Translations under genes and position numbers: made by a program
Part shown: positions 48,144 to 59,523 of the stretch, piece by piece
How positions within the stretch are numbered: the stretch's first letter is position 1
Layout of the letters: the number at the start of each line of letters is the position of its first letter
Assembly (NCBI RefSeq): GCF_001540865.1
Contig: NC_033642.1
Coordinates: 4,417,769-4,481,768 of the forward strand
DNA length: 64,000 nt
Direction of reading: 5' to 3'
Origin: Ananas comosus
Taxonomy: Eukaryota > Streptophyta > Magnoliopsida > Poales > Bromeliaceae
The notes under the pieces: model-generated
What the model saw: the letters and a program-made list of their open reading frames with translations, nothing else
Told to the model about the DNA's origin: nothing
Database searches by the model: none

Positions 48144-48991
48144 TTCTCTCCTTCTACAAGGAGTTTCGTTCTCATTACCCCGCACTATGTCTGGGATGCA
48201 ACTTCTGACACGGGAGAATTTTCGCTCGTATTCCCTCACGGCGCGGTCTACCTGCCGCAGCTTCGAGAACCTTTCCTGAAGCTTTTTTTTCCATCATCAG
48301 ATGAGTAAGCGAAGAATACTTATTCCCGAAACTCATTCCAAACCATAGGAAGGAGACCAGGCAGTCGATCCCACTCGACGCTTGTCCACCACACCTTCGC
48401 CGACTGTTTGCACGCAACGCAGGGCTAGGTGTACCTTGGCCCACTTAACAGTGCACAGATCCCCTAAAGGGAGTCTCCATGAAGTCGATCCACAACTCCA
48501 CGATCAACGGATTTGCGTCCTCTTGGCAGCCATCTGCTGACACTACACTAATTTGGCTCATTACCCCGCCACTCACACGAGAGTGGCCAACGGCTCGCGA
48601 AGTCCCAAGTCTCCGCTTGTTTCGGATTGCTTAGGGACAACTTGTCCCATCCCGCGTCGATCTAAACGAAGATCGCCTACGCGGCGCTATCGCTTCCTAA
48701 AACGCGGCAACTTCATTAATCCTCGACCTTCTAGGTCGAACACGAGACACTTAATACCGACTCAAATAGGGCGAAAGTCACGCAAGGGCGCCTATTCTCA
48801 TCACTCGGTTTCATGTTGTCGTACGCCAACATGAACAACCTTGGCTGAGAATAAACCACACCTCGAGTCTACCTCTAATATCCGTCTTAGAGGTTTACAA
48901 CACAACCCAATCCATTATCCTTTCGCCACAAGTCATAAGTCCTCGTCTCTCACGAGCCTTATTCTCCTATGGTTTGCTATCCTAGGGTCTC
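48144..48991 (-). mobile_element. collapsed internal region (polypurine tract plus leader remnant)
   Basis: The left edge on the minus strand reads GAAACTCCTTGTAGAAGGAGAGAA, a polypurine tract with surrounding signature. The right edge (48930-48991) resembles the leader next to the LTR at 2450-2551 (CGTCTCTCACGAGCCT, TTTGCTA), with a decayed primer site. So a whole internal domain has shrunk to about 850 bp without coding sequence. Confidence 0.65.
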
Positions 48992-51924
48992 TGTCACGCC
49001 CGGGTACCAGCGGAAGCATATCCGGTCGCGCGCACAGACCGCCGTGTACACCACAACTCAAGTATACACAAGGCGTCTACAAACCACATAGTAAAAGCAT
49101 ATAATTCTAACTAGGTAATCAGAGCAAGACTTATAAGTTTAAACTTATACAATCCAAACCTTAAAACAGGAAATAAGAACAAAGTACCGTCTACAAAAAC
49201 TTAATATACATTTCTGTACTACACTATATAAACTGCTGGAGGTGATCTAGTACACGTCCAAAAAGGCTCTAGCTAGTCGCTGACCCATCGCCAGAAACCC
49301 TAGCCTTTCCCGCTGTGGAAGGCTCTGTAAAAACAACAACAAAGAGGGCGTGAGAACTATTAAACAATAGTTCCCAGTGGGTAAGCCGCCGAGAGTGGCG
49401 AAGTACACCACTAGGTCAACTGTGGCATGAGTAGATAGCAATAAATAAGCGGGTAAATGCAGATAATTATGCAACAGATATGGAAGTAAACTACTCATGC
49501 TATTTGCTCAACCATAAATAAATAACAATAGATTGCAGGTATCAGTTATCATGATAGATTCTATCAATCATATTACTTGACAATTTAACCAAACATATAT
49601 CAGAATGTATGCAAGATAATTCACTTTACTAAAATTACAGATGATATCATGTAATTACCTTGTTCCATAGCAAGAAAGAGACATAATGTCATTCATTATG
49701 TTGCTAACCAATCATGATGTCAACTTCTAGGTTATTCATCGCTAGGCTCACTTTAGATGTCAACTTTCTAGTATGTTCATCAATAAGTTCACTTAACCAA
49801 AGACATAAAGTAACTGTACTACTATGTCCAGCTAAGGTTAAAGTACTTGACATAACCCAATTTCCAACAGACTTACACAAGGTAAGTTCAAGCCGCGCCG
49901 TGCCTAATGGCCCCGTGGTAGTCAACATCCCCACTCGAGGAATGAGCCTCCCCCACGGCATTCCATTTCGGCGCTCACTTTGTACATTTGCGAGCATCTG
50001 TCGCTAAGCTGTTCGGGAGTGCTGGCTTGGGAGGGAGCGACCCCGCAAGCGTGTGCGAACGCGCACAATGGTATGCAAACCGTAGTCCATAGTACCAATC
50101 TCACAACAGCATCATGTCCCTGACATGGTGTCTCAACTCGAGCCACTCCGGAACGCGGGGCTTGGGGGGGCGCGACCCCCGCAAGCATGTACGAAAGAGC
50201 ATAATGGCATGCTAGCTATAGTCCAGGGTACAAATATCTCAACGACATCATGTCTCTGACATGGAATCTCAACTCGACCCAAGGTCGGCACTGTAGTACC
50301 CAATCATAAGTCACTATCAACAACTTGTTGATATGATTCTACCAATAACTAGTATAACTTGACAAGTTAAGGCTTTACATCACACTCGTGACTCTATCAG
50401 GCTATACCTGGTCAGTGATTCACAACCTCTCACTACTCCTTACACATAAGGAAAGTGGTTTGCTAATGTTCTGTTCAAAGACTCATGGCACATATCCTGT
50501 AGTTCAATATAAATCTCTACTTGACTATACAAGTATGTTATCATATCCAAATCTAGTTATCTACTAGATTATATTCAGTTGTATAACATTCAAGTTATGC
50601 CATCTTATGAGGTTCTAGTTACTTACTTGAACATATATCATAATACAAGTCTATCATGTGAAAGCATGAGCGATAACTACTCTTCACGTGATCTCTATGC
50701 CATTCCTTCTACAATTAGAAATGCATATGCAATCAAAGGTCTTTACCTGATCTATCAGAGTATAGCAATCATACTTGCTATATAACAGTGCATAGCCCAA
50801 TCCTAAATACATCAATCTAACACTGCATATGCAAGCTACTAGTATCATGAACACGTAGTACTTTAACAACATGTAACCATATAGAGTGAACAAGTCACGA
50901 ATCTTTCATTACTGTTTATCATATCCGATATGATCTACACATCAATGCATGTCGCATGAACTATACATATATGCACATGAATAAGGAATAACTTCAACTC
51001 AGATGTCAAAGGAGACATAGAGAAAATTCACCCATTTCGGGAAGGTCCGACCCACCTATCCCCAAGCTCAATCCAGCCAATAGAAGTCCCGAACTCAGCT
51101 CAGCGGAGCCCCAACTCTGCTGAAAACAAAACACGGAAGGCGCATCAAACTACGACCGAAATGTCCAATTTCGGCACACATTGTACGTAGTACAAAGTAA
51201 TAACTTAAATTCCTGTTTGGGCTCAGTTCAATACCTCAAGTTTAGAAGCCAAAAGCTCTCACATCACAGCCGACGATAATCCGAAGGTCAATCGCAAGCT
51301 CGCTGCGAACAATCGCCACAACGGCATCAATATAGTCGAATTCTTGCAATTTCAGTTTTCTAACTGAAATCCTTGCTTACCTCAGGTTAGAGTACCTTCT
51401 AAACCAGCCTCCTAGGTCACCAAAATTGCCTAATAAATCGGAAACCTGCTGTGAACAAACAAGTCCAAACTGCATAAAGTTACACAATTAATCCTCGTTT
51501 GGTTCCGAAATCGAGTCAATAGTCAACTAATTACCTTGGCTAAGCCTCAAGCCAGCTTTTCCCTGATTTAGACAGAGGAATAATAGCAAAATAACTCCTC
51601 TTTAGCTGTTGGAATTGCCCTCTAACTCAGCTGGGAGCAACAAGACCAAAACCACTCAAAATCCGACACTAAACGTCCAATTAGAGGAGGTTTAAGCTAT
51701 ATACCTTTCAACAGCTGCAACTCAGCTCTTTCTGGGGTTAAGATCCCAGAAAAGTCAATAAATATCCTCCTCCCCACGTTCTAAAAGCTTTCCTTGACTC
51801 TCCGAACCAGCGAGCAACGAGTGCGGCGCGAAAACGGCGCGAATCGGCGGCTTTTCTCTAGAGAGAGAAAAACCCTAGAGAGAGAGAAAGAGAGAAGGTG
51901 AAAGAAGCTTCTCTGAACTCAAGC
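48992..51924 (-). mobile_element. LTR (minus strand), cut at an assembly N
   Basis: Plus-strand TGTCACGCCCGGGTACCAGCG at 48992; contains hairpin GAACTATTAAACAATAGTTC at 49354-49373, two tandem-like blocks with GCAAGC(A/G)TGTGCGAA (50030-50210) and a leader-like CT/GA tract (51855-51900). Its outer end (TTACA) is not reached before the N at 51925. This copy is more diverged than the others and its hairpin is closer to the LTR end. Confidence 0.75.
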
Positions 51925-51925
51925 N

Positions 51926-52212
51926 CTTGTGAACGTTGACATTGATTTGTTCGATATTTACACTCTCGGGGCAAAATTGAACAATATAATTAAGTTTTAC
52001 ACTTTGTTTGATTGAATAAGAAAAAGAACTCGTTGCAAAGTTATAATGTTAGGTCGTAACCGAGTAGTCTAATATTTTTCCGGTTTTGGTTCTTGTGAAT
52101 GCGAACATCGTTTCGTTCCACTATTACACTCACGGGGCATAATAGAACAAAATAATTAGCTTTTACTTTTTGTTCGATTGAATAAGAAAAAGCACTCGTT
52201 GCAAAGTTATAC
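51926..52212. repeat. two units of a 166-bp tandem repeat (satellite-like)
   Basis: The unit starting CTTGTGAACGTTGACAT at 51926 recurs at 52092 (CTTGTGAATGCGAACAT), a 166-bp period; both hold ACACTC.CGGGGCA and ATTGAATAAGAAAAAG.ACTCGTTGCAAAGTTAT. The second unit is cut at 52212 by the LTR. The first follows an N, so the array probably extends beyond the contig end. The length is in the range of plant centromeric satellites; that role is a guess. Confidence 0.8.
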
Positions 52213-55200
52213 TGTCACGACCCGCGACCACTCGCCAATTTGGCCGGGTCGCGGCGCCGCCGACAGACCGCCGAACGGACAGGGTTTCTCCTGTACACGG
52301 ACAGAGTCTCCTCTGTACATTCAAGGAGTCGCAACCTGTACAATACAAAGAGTTCCAACCAGGAACAGTATTCAAGCAAGGATTGCATAAGGGAGTATCG
52401 AAAACATAAACACCTAGATCACATTCATTCATTTTTACATCACATTTTCCTTTTTTACATTTAACTTTCAAATTACAATCTAGATATTACAATTTATACA
52501 ACTTGCTTCTTTTCGTTCTTTTCATCCCTAAGTGAAGCCGACTCAGGGTACCGCTATCTCTGGTCTCGGTGGTAGGGCGTTAACTATGGAGCTACGCCCT
52601 CGCCTCGCGCCGCCGCGCCGCTCACGTGTGAACCTGTAGCACCCCAAAACAACGTGGGGTGAGAACTATATAAATATAGTTCCCAGTGGGTACGGCCACC
52701 CAAGGAAAAAGCTCGATTAATATGTCCAAGGGAGGCGCTGCAACATGTTAGTCCAATAGATATCCACAAATAATATTTATGCAAATATTAAATACATGTT
52801 CATGCCTCACAAATGCAATATGTAAATCATGCAAGTAGATTTATTGATTCTACTCTCTATTATTTACCATTCTTTATATTATTAGCAATCCTTTATTACT
52901 TAGTCATTCTTTACTTTTAGTCATTCTTTATTCTTAACCACACGATGGTCCTTTGCCAATGCTCTTCTAAGGTCACTCTTACCTTAGCCAACTATGCCAA
53001 TTATCATGATCAAGACCCAATCCTCTCGGCTAACCCGTAGGTTTCGCCTCAAATCTCTGCTATCGGGGAGATACCCGCTACAACCCGACGGGACCGTACT
53101 CTGAGGAGATACCAGCTACAATCCAGTGAACCAAAACTACCAACCCAAATCCCTACTATCGGGGAGATACCCGCTACAACCCGACGGGACCGTCCTCTGG
53201 GGAGATACCCGCTACAACCCAGTGATGACAACTTCGGAGCTCATCGCCCGAGAGGGAGCTACCACCCTCGAGCAAGGACTAACAGGTGAGTATGATCTAT
53301 GATCAAATCCATAATCTTGAGGATGTCAAGTTCAATCCATTCCTTAACTATAAGGATGCCATGTCACATACGTCATTTTCTTGCATTCTTTACTTTCATG
53401 ATGCCACACACACAAAGTGTTTTTTTAACTCTTATTATGCCTTCATTGTCTTTTTAATGCCATACACACACTAAGGCTGCGTTTGGTTCAGGTATATGTA
53501 AGAACTGCTTGTTCCAGGGATAGGTACAAGTTCAGGTATAAGCAGGAACTAGACCAATTTTACGTTTGGATGAAAATTGAGTTGTTCCTAGGAATAAGAT
53601 AAATAGCGTTTGGATGGTTAAATTGGAACAAAAGGAATAAAAGTTATAATTTGAAATTAACATTATATTATCTAATTAATTAATATCAAAATATTACTTA
53701 AAAATAAATAATAAATAAATTATTAATAAATAATTATAAATAATAATAATTATTAATTATTAATTATTAATTATTATCATTAATTAATTATTATTAATTA
53801 TTTATAATTATTTATAAGTAATAAATTAATTAATTATTAATAAATTATTAATAATTATTACTTAATTAATTAATTATTAATAACTATTAATAATTATTTA
53901 TAAGTAATAAATTAATTAAAAATAATTATCTAATTATTAATAATTAATTATAAATCATTATTAATAAATAATAATAATTATTTAATTATTAATTATTAAT
54001 AATAAATTACTAATAATATCGATTATCTAATTAATAAGAATAATTATTTTATTATTAATTATTAATTAAATAATAATATTAATAATTAATTATAAGTAAT
54101 AAATTAATTAATAATAATTATCTAATTATTAATAATTAATTATAAATAATAAATTAATAATAATATCGATTATCTATTTCTTAAGAATAATAATTATTAA
54201 TAATTATTATTTAATTAATAATTATTAATAAATAATAATTATTAAATTAATAATTATTATTATCTAATTATAAATAATTAATTATAATTAATTATTTGTT
54301 TATTTATTTTATTATTTAAGCAATAGATAATAATTCAAATATATTAATTAGATTAATTAATAATTTACTATCATTAAAATTTAAATTTATATTTAATTAA
54401 CCTTGTTCTCATTCGGGAACAAGCCTGTTCCAGAAAAAAGGTGGAACAGCAGTTCCAGCTAGTTCTAGTCTTATACCAGCTAGTTCCAGAAACCCAGGAA
54501 CTACTGTTCTCGGTTACCAAACGCTGCGTTTGGGAACAAAGGGGGGAACAAGGGCTTATTCTCCCTCTTGTTCCCGAACCAAACACTATAAGTGTTCGTA
54601 CTTTCCAATGTCAAGTTCTTTACTCTATTTAAATTATCGTCCCAAATGCACATTCATATGAATCTACCATATTCTCACATTATGTCAACATACAAGTGTT
54701 CTTCAACATTTCCTACACATGTTTGCATTCTTATCAAAATAGTAATCATTATACATTTGGCACATAACTCATACATTCTTTATTAGTATATATCTATACA
54801 TTCATTTCTAAAACATACATTGTCATTCAAGATAGTCAGTACTTAGCATCTCATGCTTTTTTTAACCTCTACCATATGCATTCTTAATTAACATAAATCT
54901 CATTATTCATTTCATTTCATTGGTAGGTAATCTCAACTACATAATATGTTTCAAGCATTCATATTATCATGTAAGCCTACCAATACAACTATATGCATCA
55001 ATGATAAACATTTATCTTAGACATACAGGCAACCTAGTCGCTTCGGTAAACACAACCCACCTGTTATCGCATTCCGATTGCTTGTCGACACTTGCAATCG
55101 GCCTCCCGCGGCACCCGTAACCCGGTTCGGCCCGGACTCTCGCGCGACAACCCGAACGGCCTCCAATCCACGATCCGGAAATTAAAGGTCTTCGGTTATG

Positions 55201-56397
55201 CGCCACGGTGTTTCAAATCCGTTTTCATGATTTTACGACGTCGCCTCGGCCCTCCCGGCGGAAACGAAGCCTAACGTCCGTTTCTTTAATAACTTCGCAA
55301 CGGCTCGACGGACTGCCGAATCGACTTCCCCAACGCGTTCGTTTACCTAGCAATTAGGTTTACGGATGGTCAAATGAGATCAAACCCTACAATTTTACAA
55401 AACTCCATTTTGGAGCCCTAGGTTACAACTATGCAAGAAATCATCATTTTGGAACCTGATTCAAGCATTAATCTTCTAATTAGCATCTAAGAATGCTACT
55501 AAATCCATCTTTAGAGCTTAAATGCAAAACCCTAGAGTTCTACCATTATAAACCTAGCCTCTACACATGCTTCAATTAACCCAAATTAAATGAATTTAAC
55601 ATGCTAATCAACCCATTAGAGGCTATTAGAACACTAGGAATTAAGGATTAAGCCAAATCCCAAGAGCTTACCCAAATGTGAACACTGCGACGAAAACAAG
55701 CCGCTCCAACGGGCGCACGAAAGCTCGATCCATCGCCTCCAACGCGTTCGCAAGCTCGTTCTCTGCCAATGCCGCGAATTTGGGAGAGGGATCTAGAGAG
55801 ATGAGAGAGATATTTAGAGAGAAGTGGAGCTTTCTCTCTCCCTCACCATGGTCGCATGGTGCTTGGATGGTGGCCGGCTGTGTGGAGAAGAAAAGAAGCC
55901 AATGCTTCTTATAATTACACCCCAAACACTATTCACATTCAGGCTGTTTAGCAGTTAGGTCCCGACAGAGCCCTTCTGATTGTCCGTTTGAGCTCAAATT
56001 TGACAGACATGTTTGGTTTTACTTAACTTAACAAAGTAGCGATCACTCTTCCAGTTTCGACCTTGTTTGGTCACCGAAAGCTGTACTGAACTGTAATCTT
56101 TAATAGATAGCTGTGGGATTTTATTTTCCACCTTCCGGGTGTCAGAATGGCATGAAACTTTAAATTTAGCCTCATAAAAATAATTCTGACATCTCCGCCA
56201 ATTTTCATAATTTTCTGAGACTGCACATTTTCTGCTAATTTATCTGTCCTGTTTCCAATAGAAAATTTTAAATTTTCTATTTTAAGGCACAAGTCACTTA
56301 TGACTTATGTTTTACTTCTCTAAATCCAATAAAAATAGTTTTTCACACTATTTTTATTTATTTTTTTTATTTTAATACCAAAATCTGGTATGTTACA
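52213..56397 (-). mobile_element. LTR (type C, minus strand) with MITE insertion
   Basis: Plus-strand TGTCACGACCCGCGACC at 52213 to TGGTATGTTACA at 56397, followed by TGTGG (56398-56402). Very similar to 41799-45713. Hairpin GAACTATATAAATATAGTTC at 52663-52682, where its sister copy has GAACCAACTCCATGGTTC. The MITE at 53475-54588 accounts for the extra length. No primer binding site borders 52213; satellite-like repeats do. Confidence 0.85.
53475..54588. mobile_element. PIF/Harbinger-like MITE with A/T core
   Basis: TAA at 53472-53474 and 54589-54591; the sister LTR at 43870-43890 has a single TAA with the same flanks, an empty site. Ends are GGCTGCGTTTGGTTC and, reversed, TAGTGTTTGGTTC. About 53670-54390 is made almost only of A and T (TAATTA, ATTATTAAT). 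A perfect CCAAACGCTGCGTTTGG palindrome at 54517-54533 suggests two such ends abut inside it. 1114 bp, non-coding. Confidence 0.85.
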
Positions 56398-56402
56398 TGT
56401 GG

Positions 56403-56704
56403 CATGTAAAGAATCCTAAGTGTGGATAACTAGGATAACAAGAATCATGAGTGGCATTGAATCTAGTGTCATTGAACATAGGTGAATCATGAGTGGCATT
56501 AAACCTAGTGTTATTGAACATAGGTTGAGAATTGAACCTAGAGTCGAGTGGACCTAGGATGGAAAGGACATTGGACCTAGTGTTGAGTAAACCTAGGTTA
56601 TGAGTTGTTATGGATCATGGCAGTAGAGTGACCACTAGGATATGTATAGCCAAACCTAAAGACGGTGATGACATAGGGTAAAACCAACCCTTGAGATATG
56701 AAAG
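56403..56704 (+). mobile_element. outer LTR (type C), continuation
   Basis: Follows the TGTGG duplication and reads on in the style of the LTR from 40442 (repeats of GAGTGGCATT and CTAGTGT), until the next LTR starts at 56705. Homology to the missing part was judged by pattern only. Confidence 0.6.
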
Positions 56705-58964
56705 TGTAATATACCGGATTTTTTTTAATATAAAAGTAGATGTAAATAAAAATAGTGTAAAATACTATTTTTATTGGATTTAGAGAAGTAAAATATAAGT
56801 CGAAAATGACTTGTGCTGAAATCGGAACTAAAACAGAAGATTTAGAATTTTCTGTGAGAAACGGGTCTGATATTTTAGCAGAAAATGTACAGTGTCAGAA
56901 AATTATGAAAACTGGAGAATATATCAGAATTACTTTTATGAGGCTACATTTAAAGTTTCATGTCATTATGACACCCGGAAGGTGAAAAATAAAATCCGAT
57001 TGTTATCTGCTAGAGATTACAGTTCGGTGAGCTTTCGGTGATAAAAAATGGTCCAAATTTAAATTTTAAGATATTTTTTTATCCTTATTAATGTTAATCG
57101 AGCCTGATTGCCAAATTTGAGCGTAAACGGAGGCTCCGGCGATAGGTTTCAGATTCTGAATTGGGAACCGTATTATAGAAAGAAATTTCGACTTTTGTGG
57201 AGGGGTAAGTTGTAATTTTTTTCTGATCTTATCTACAACCTAGCCCTCCACTAGCTGCTTGCGTACAGGGAGGTATTTCTCTCCTTCTATCTCTTTCTTT
57301 TGTCTCTTTCTCTCTCTCTCTCTCTCTCTAATCGTGTGAAGTAGAATGATGGAGATGTTGGTGAAGTAGTGTGTGGAGCTAAGAAGGATTTCAGCAGCAG
57401 GTTATTTTGGTGGAGTAGAGAAATTTGAGGTAAGTTGTGTTAAAGATATGCCTTCTTTTTTGGTTTGGTTCATACACCGGATTTATGGAAAAATAAAAAG
57501 GATCTCATAAGGATTTATTTTTGGTGGATCCTAATTTAAATTGGAATCCTAGATAGACTAGGATTGGTTTCCATATAATACTCTATATTCAATAATCATA
57601 TTGAATTAGAGTAGGATTGAGCCAAATCCCTCTCTATATATACATGCATATGCATGTACGGCTTGGTGAGGCGTGTGGTTAAATTAATTAGCATTCACAG
57701 TCCGGCTAATTAATACACGGTGTCTCCTGTGGCCATACGGGCGGAAGAGGCTGAGGAAGAGGCTTAATTAATTAGCCATCGTGGACCGTACGGCTTCGGG
57801 TGCATAGAAGCAAATTAATTAGCATAAGGTGTATTGGCTAATTAATTAACATAGCACCATCCGTACGGCATAAGAAGGCTGCACCTTTGCATGCGACGTC
57901 GGATCGGAGTCGGCAGCAGGAGCGACGGTTCTCGACCAATTGCCTGAGCGGTTCGGATTCTTCGAAGCAACGGCATAAAGGAATTTGGTTAGAGTTTCTA
58001 TACTTCTCTAATTTTGGTCTTCTCGGTTTTACGAAAAGCATTTTCTGGTATTTTCTTGGAGTTTTCGTTGGAACAAGAAAATGTGGAATTCACTATAAGG
58101 TTCTTGGTTTTTTTATCCGAAGAAGACATAAGGTGTAAGCTTGTACTTCTATTTCTTCATATAGTGGAATACATCTCTCTCGCTCTTCCCGTGGACGTAG
58201 GCAATTGCCGAACCACGTAAATCTTGGTTTCTTCTTTCTGCATTTATTTCTTTTACCGTTCGGTCGATTTTCTCTATTTTTCGTGCATCTTTGTTGGTAG
58301 CACATGACGGACGATCCATCCGGTTCCCAACAAGTTGATGATGCCTTTTTGGTTAGAGATTATCTTAATTACCTTAGAAAGAGATTAAGCCTTGGTTTCT
58401 TAGGTGCTAGAAGTGTAGCTGCCATAGAAACCTAAGGAAGAAGCTTTGAATGGAGTTGAAAGATTGGAGGAATTAAAGTTCTCGGCTGAGAGGAAAGTTC
58501 TTTGAGCAGAAAATTTGGCCCGTTGGAGAGGAAAACTTGAGGTAAGATGGCTGTGATTTCTTGCTTAGAATTGTGCTACTTACCCTAGAAAGGTTTGGAT
58601 AACAGATGTTTTATAGTTACTATAACTTATATTACTATGTGAACGTAGAAATGATGTTATAAGCAGCTTGTGTATATAAGTTTGGGTTGAAGTAAAACTT
58701 GGGCTGTACTTGTCAGAATTTATGTTGCTTAACCTAAAGGAGAAATTAGGTTAGAGTTTCTTAGGTTCTAAGCTGAAATTGCCATGAAAGCAATCTAAAT
58801 TAAGCTAATTGTTGTATGTATATATGTGAAATAAGTAACCTGAGATAAGTGGATTTTAATTCTTGATTAGAGTTATAGTATTTACTTTATAAAAGGATTT
58901 CTTAATTGCTAGAGTTTGAAGCCGCCATGAAACCTAGAGAACAAACCCTATGTTATGCGTAAAA
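56705..58964 (+). mobile_element. LTR (type C), 5' part, with possible inner insertion
   Basis: Starts TGTAATATACCGGATTTT at 56705 and follows 2860-3000 and the reverse strand of 55960-56397 closely. CT-rich leader 57276-57330. From about 57480 to 58300 the sequence departs from the other copies: GTGGATCC, TTAATTAGC repeats, CTCTATATATACATG, then an ATG at 58305 opening MTDDPSGSQQVDDAF... for 44 codons, perhaps a decayed copia-type LTR and gag start. That inner call is tentative. The end of the LTR is not in the window. Confidence 0.55.
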
Positions 58965-59523
58965 TGTCGGATTTTCGACTACGCGGCTAATTGTGATCAA
59001 ATTGATCAAAATAATGAGAAAAAGGAAATTGGGTTGCTTCCGAGCTTAATTGGTAGCTTTGGCATAGCGTTTAGTACGTTTTGGAAGTGTTTGGATGGAC
59101 TCGGAAAGAACTAGATGTGCAAAAGGGGCTGAAAACTGCTGCTGTCGGCTATTGTTTAGTGCAGGGACTGATTTGTAAACTGTTGGACTACAATGCAGTT
59201 TTAGTCTTTTGAGGGGTTAAGAGGGCTTTAAAACAGGGTTTTTGTTGTGGGAGCTGAAAGCAACCGGTGGAACATCGAATTAAGGTAAATTTGATTAAAG
59301 ATTCAGTTAATTACCTTTGGAGAATAGTTAACTTGGAGTTCTATATAGTGTATAAGTTGTGGAAATGTGAAAATTGCATTGTGAATCTTGTGTAGATAAA
59401 CTGATTAGAGAAAAACTAGGGGGAATTAAATGTATTCCCTGGTTTCGATGACTTCCTTTGTTGTATAGGAGGGTTAAACCAAGAGTTTCTAAGTAGTTGT
59501 AAATTGTAGTAGTGTAGAAAAGC

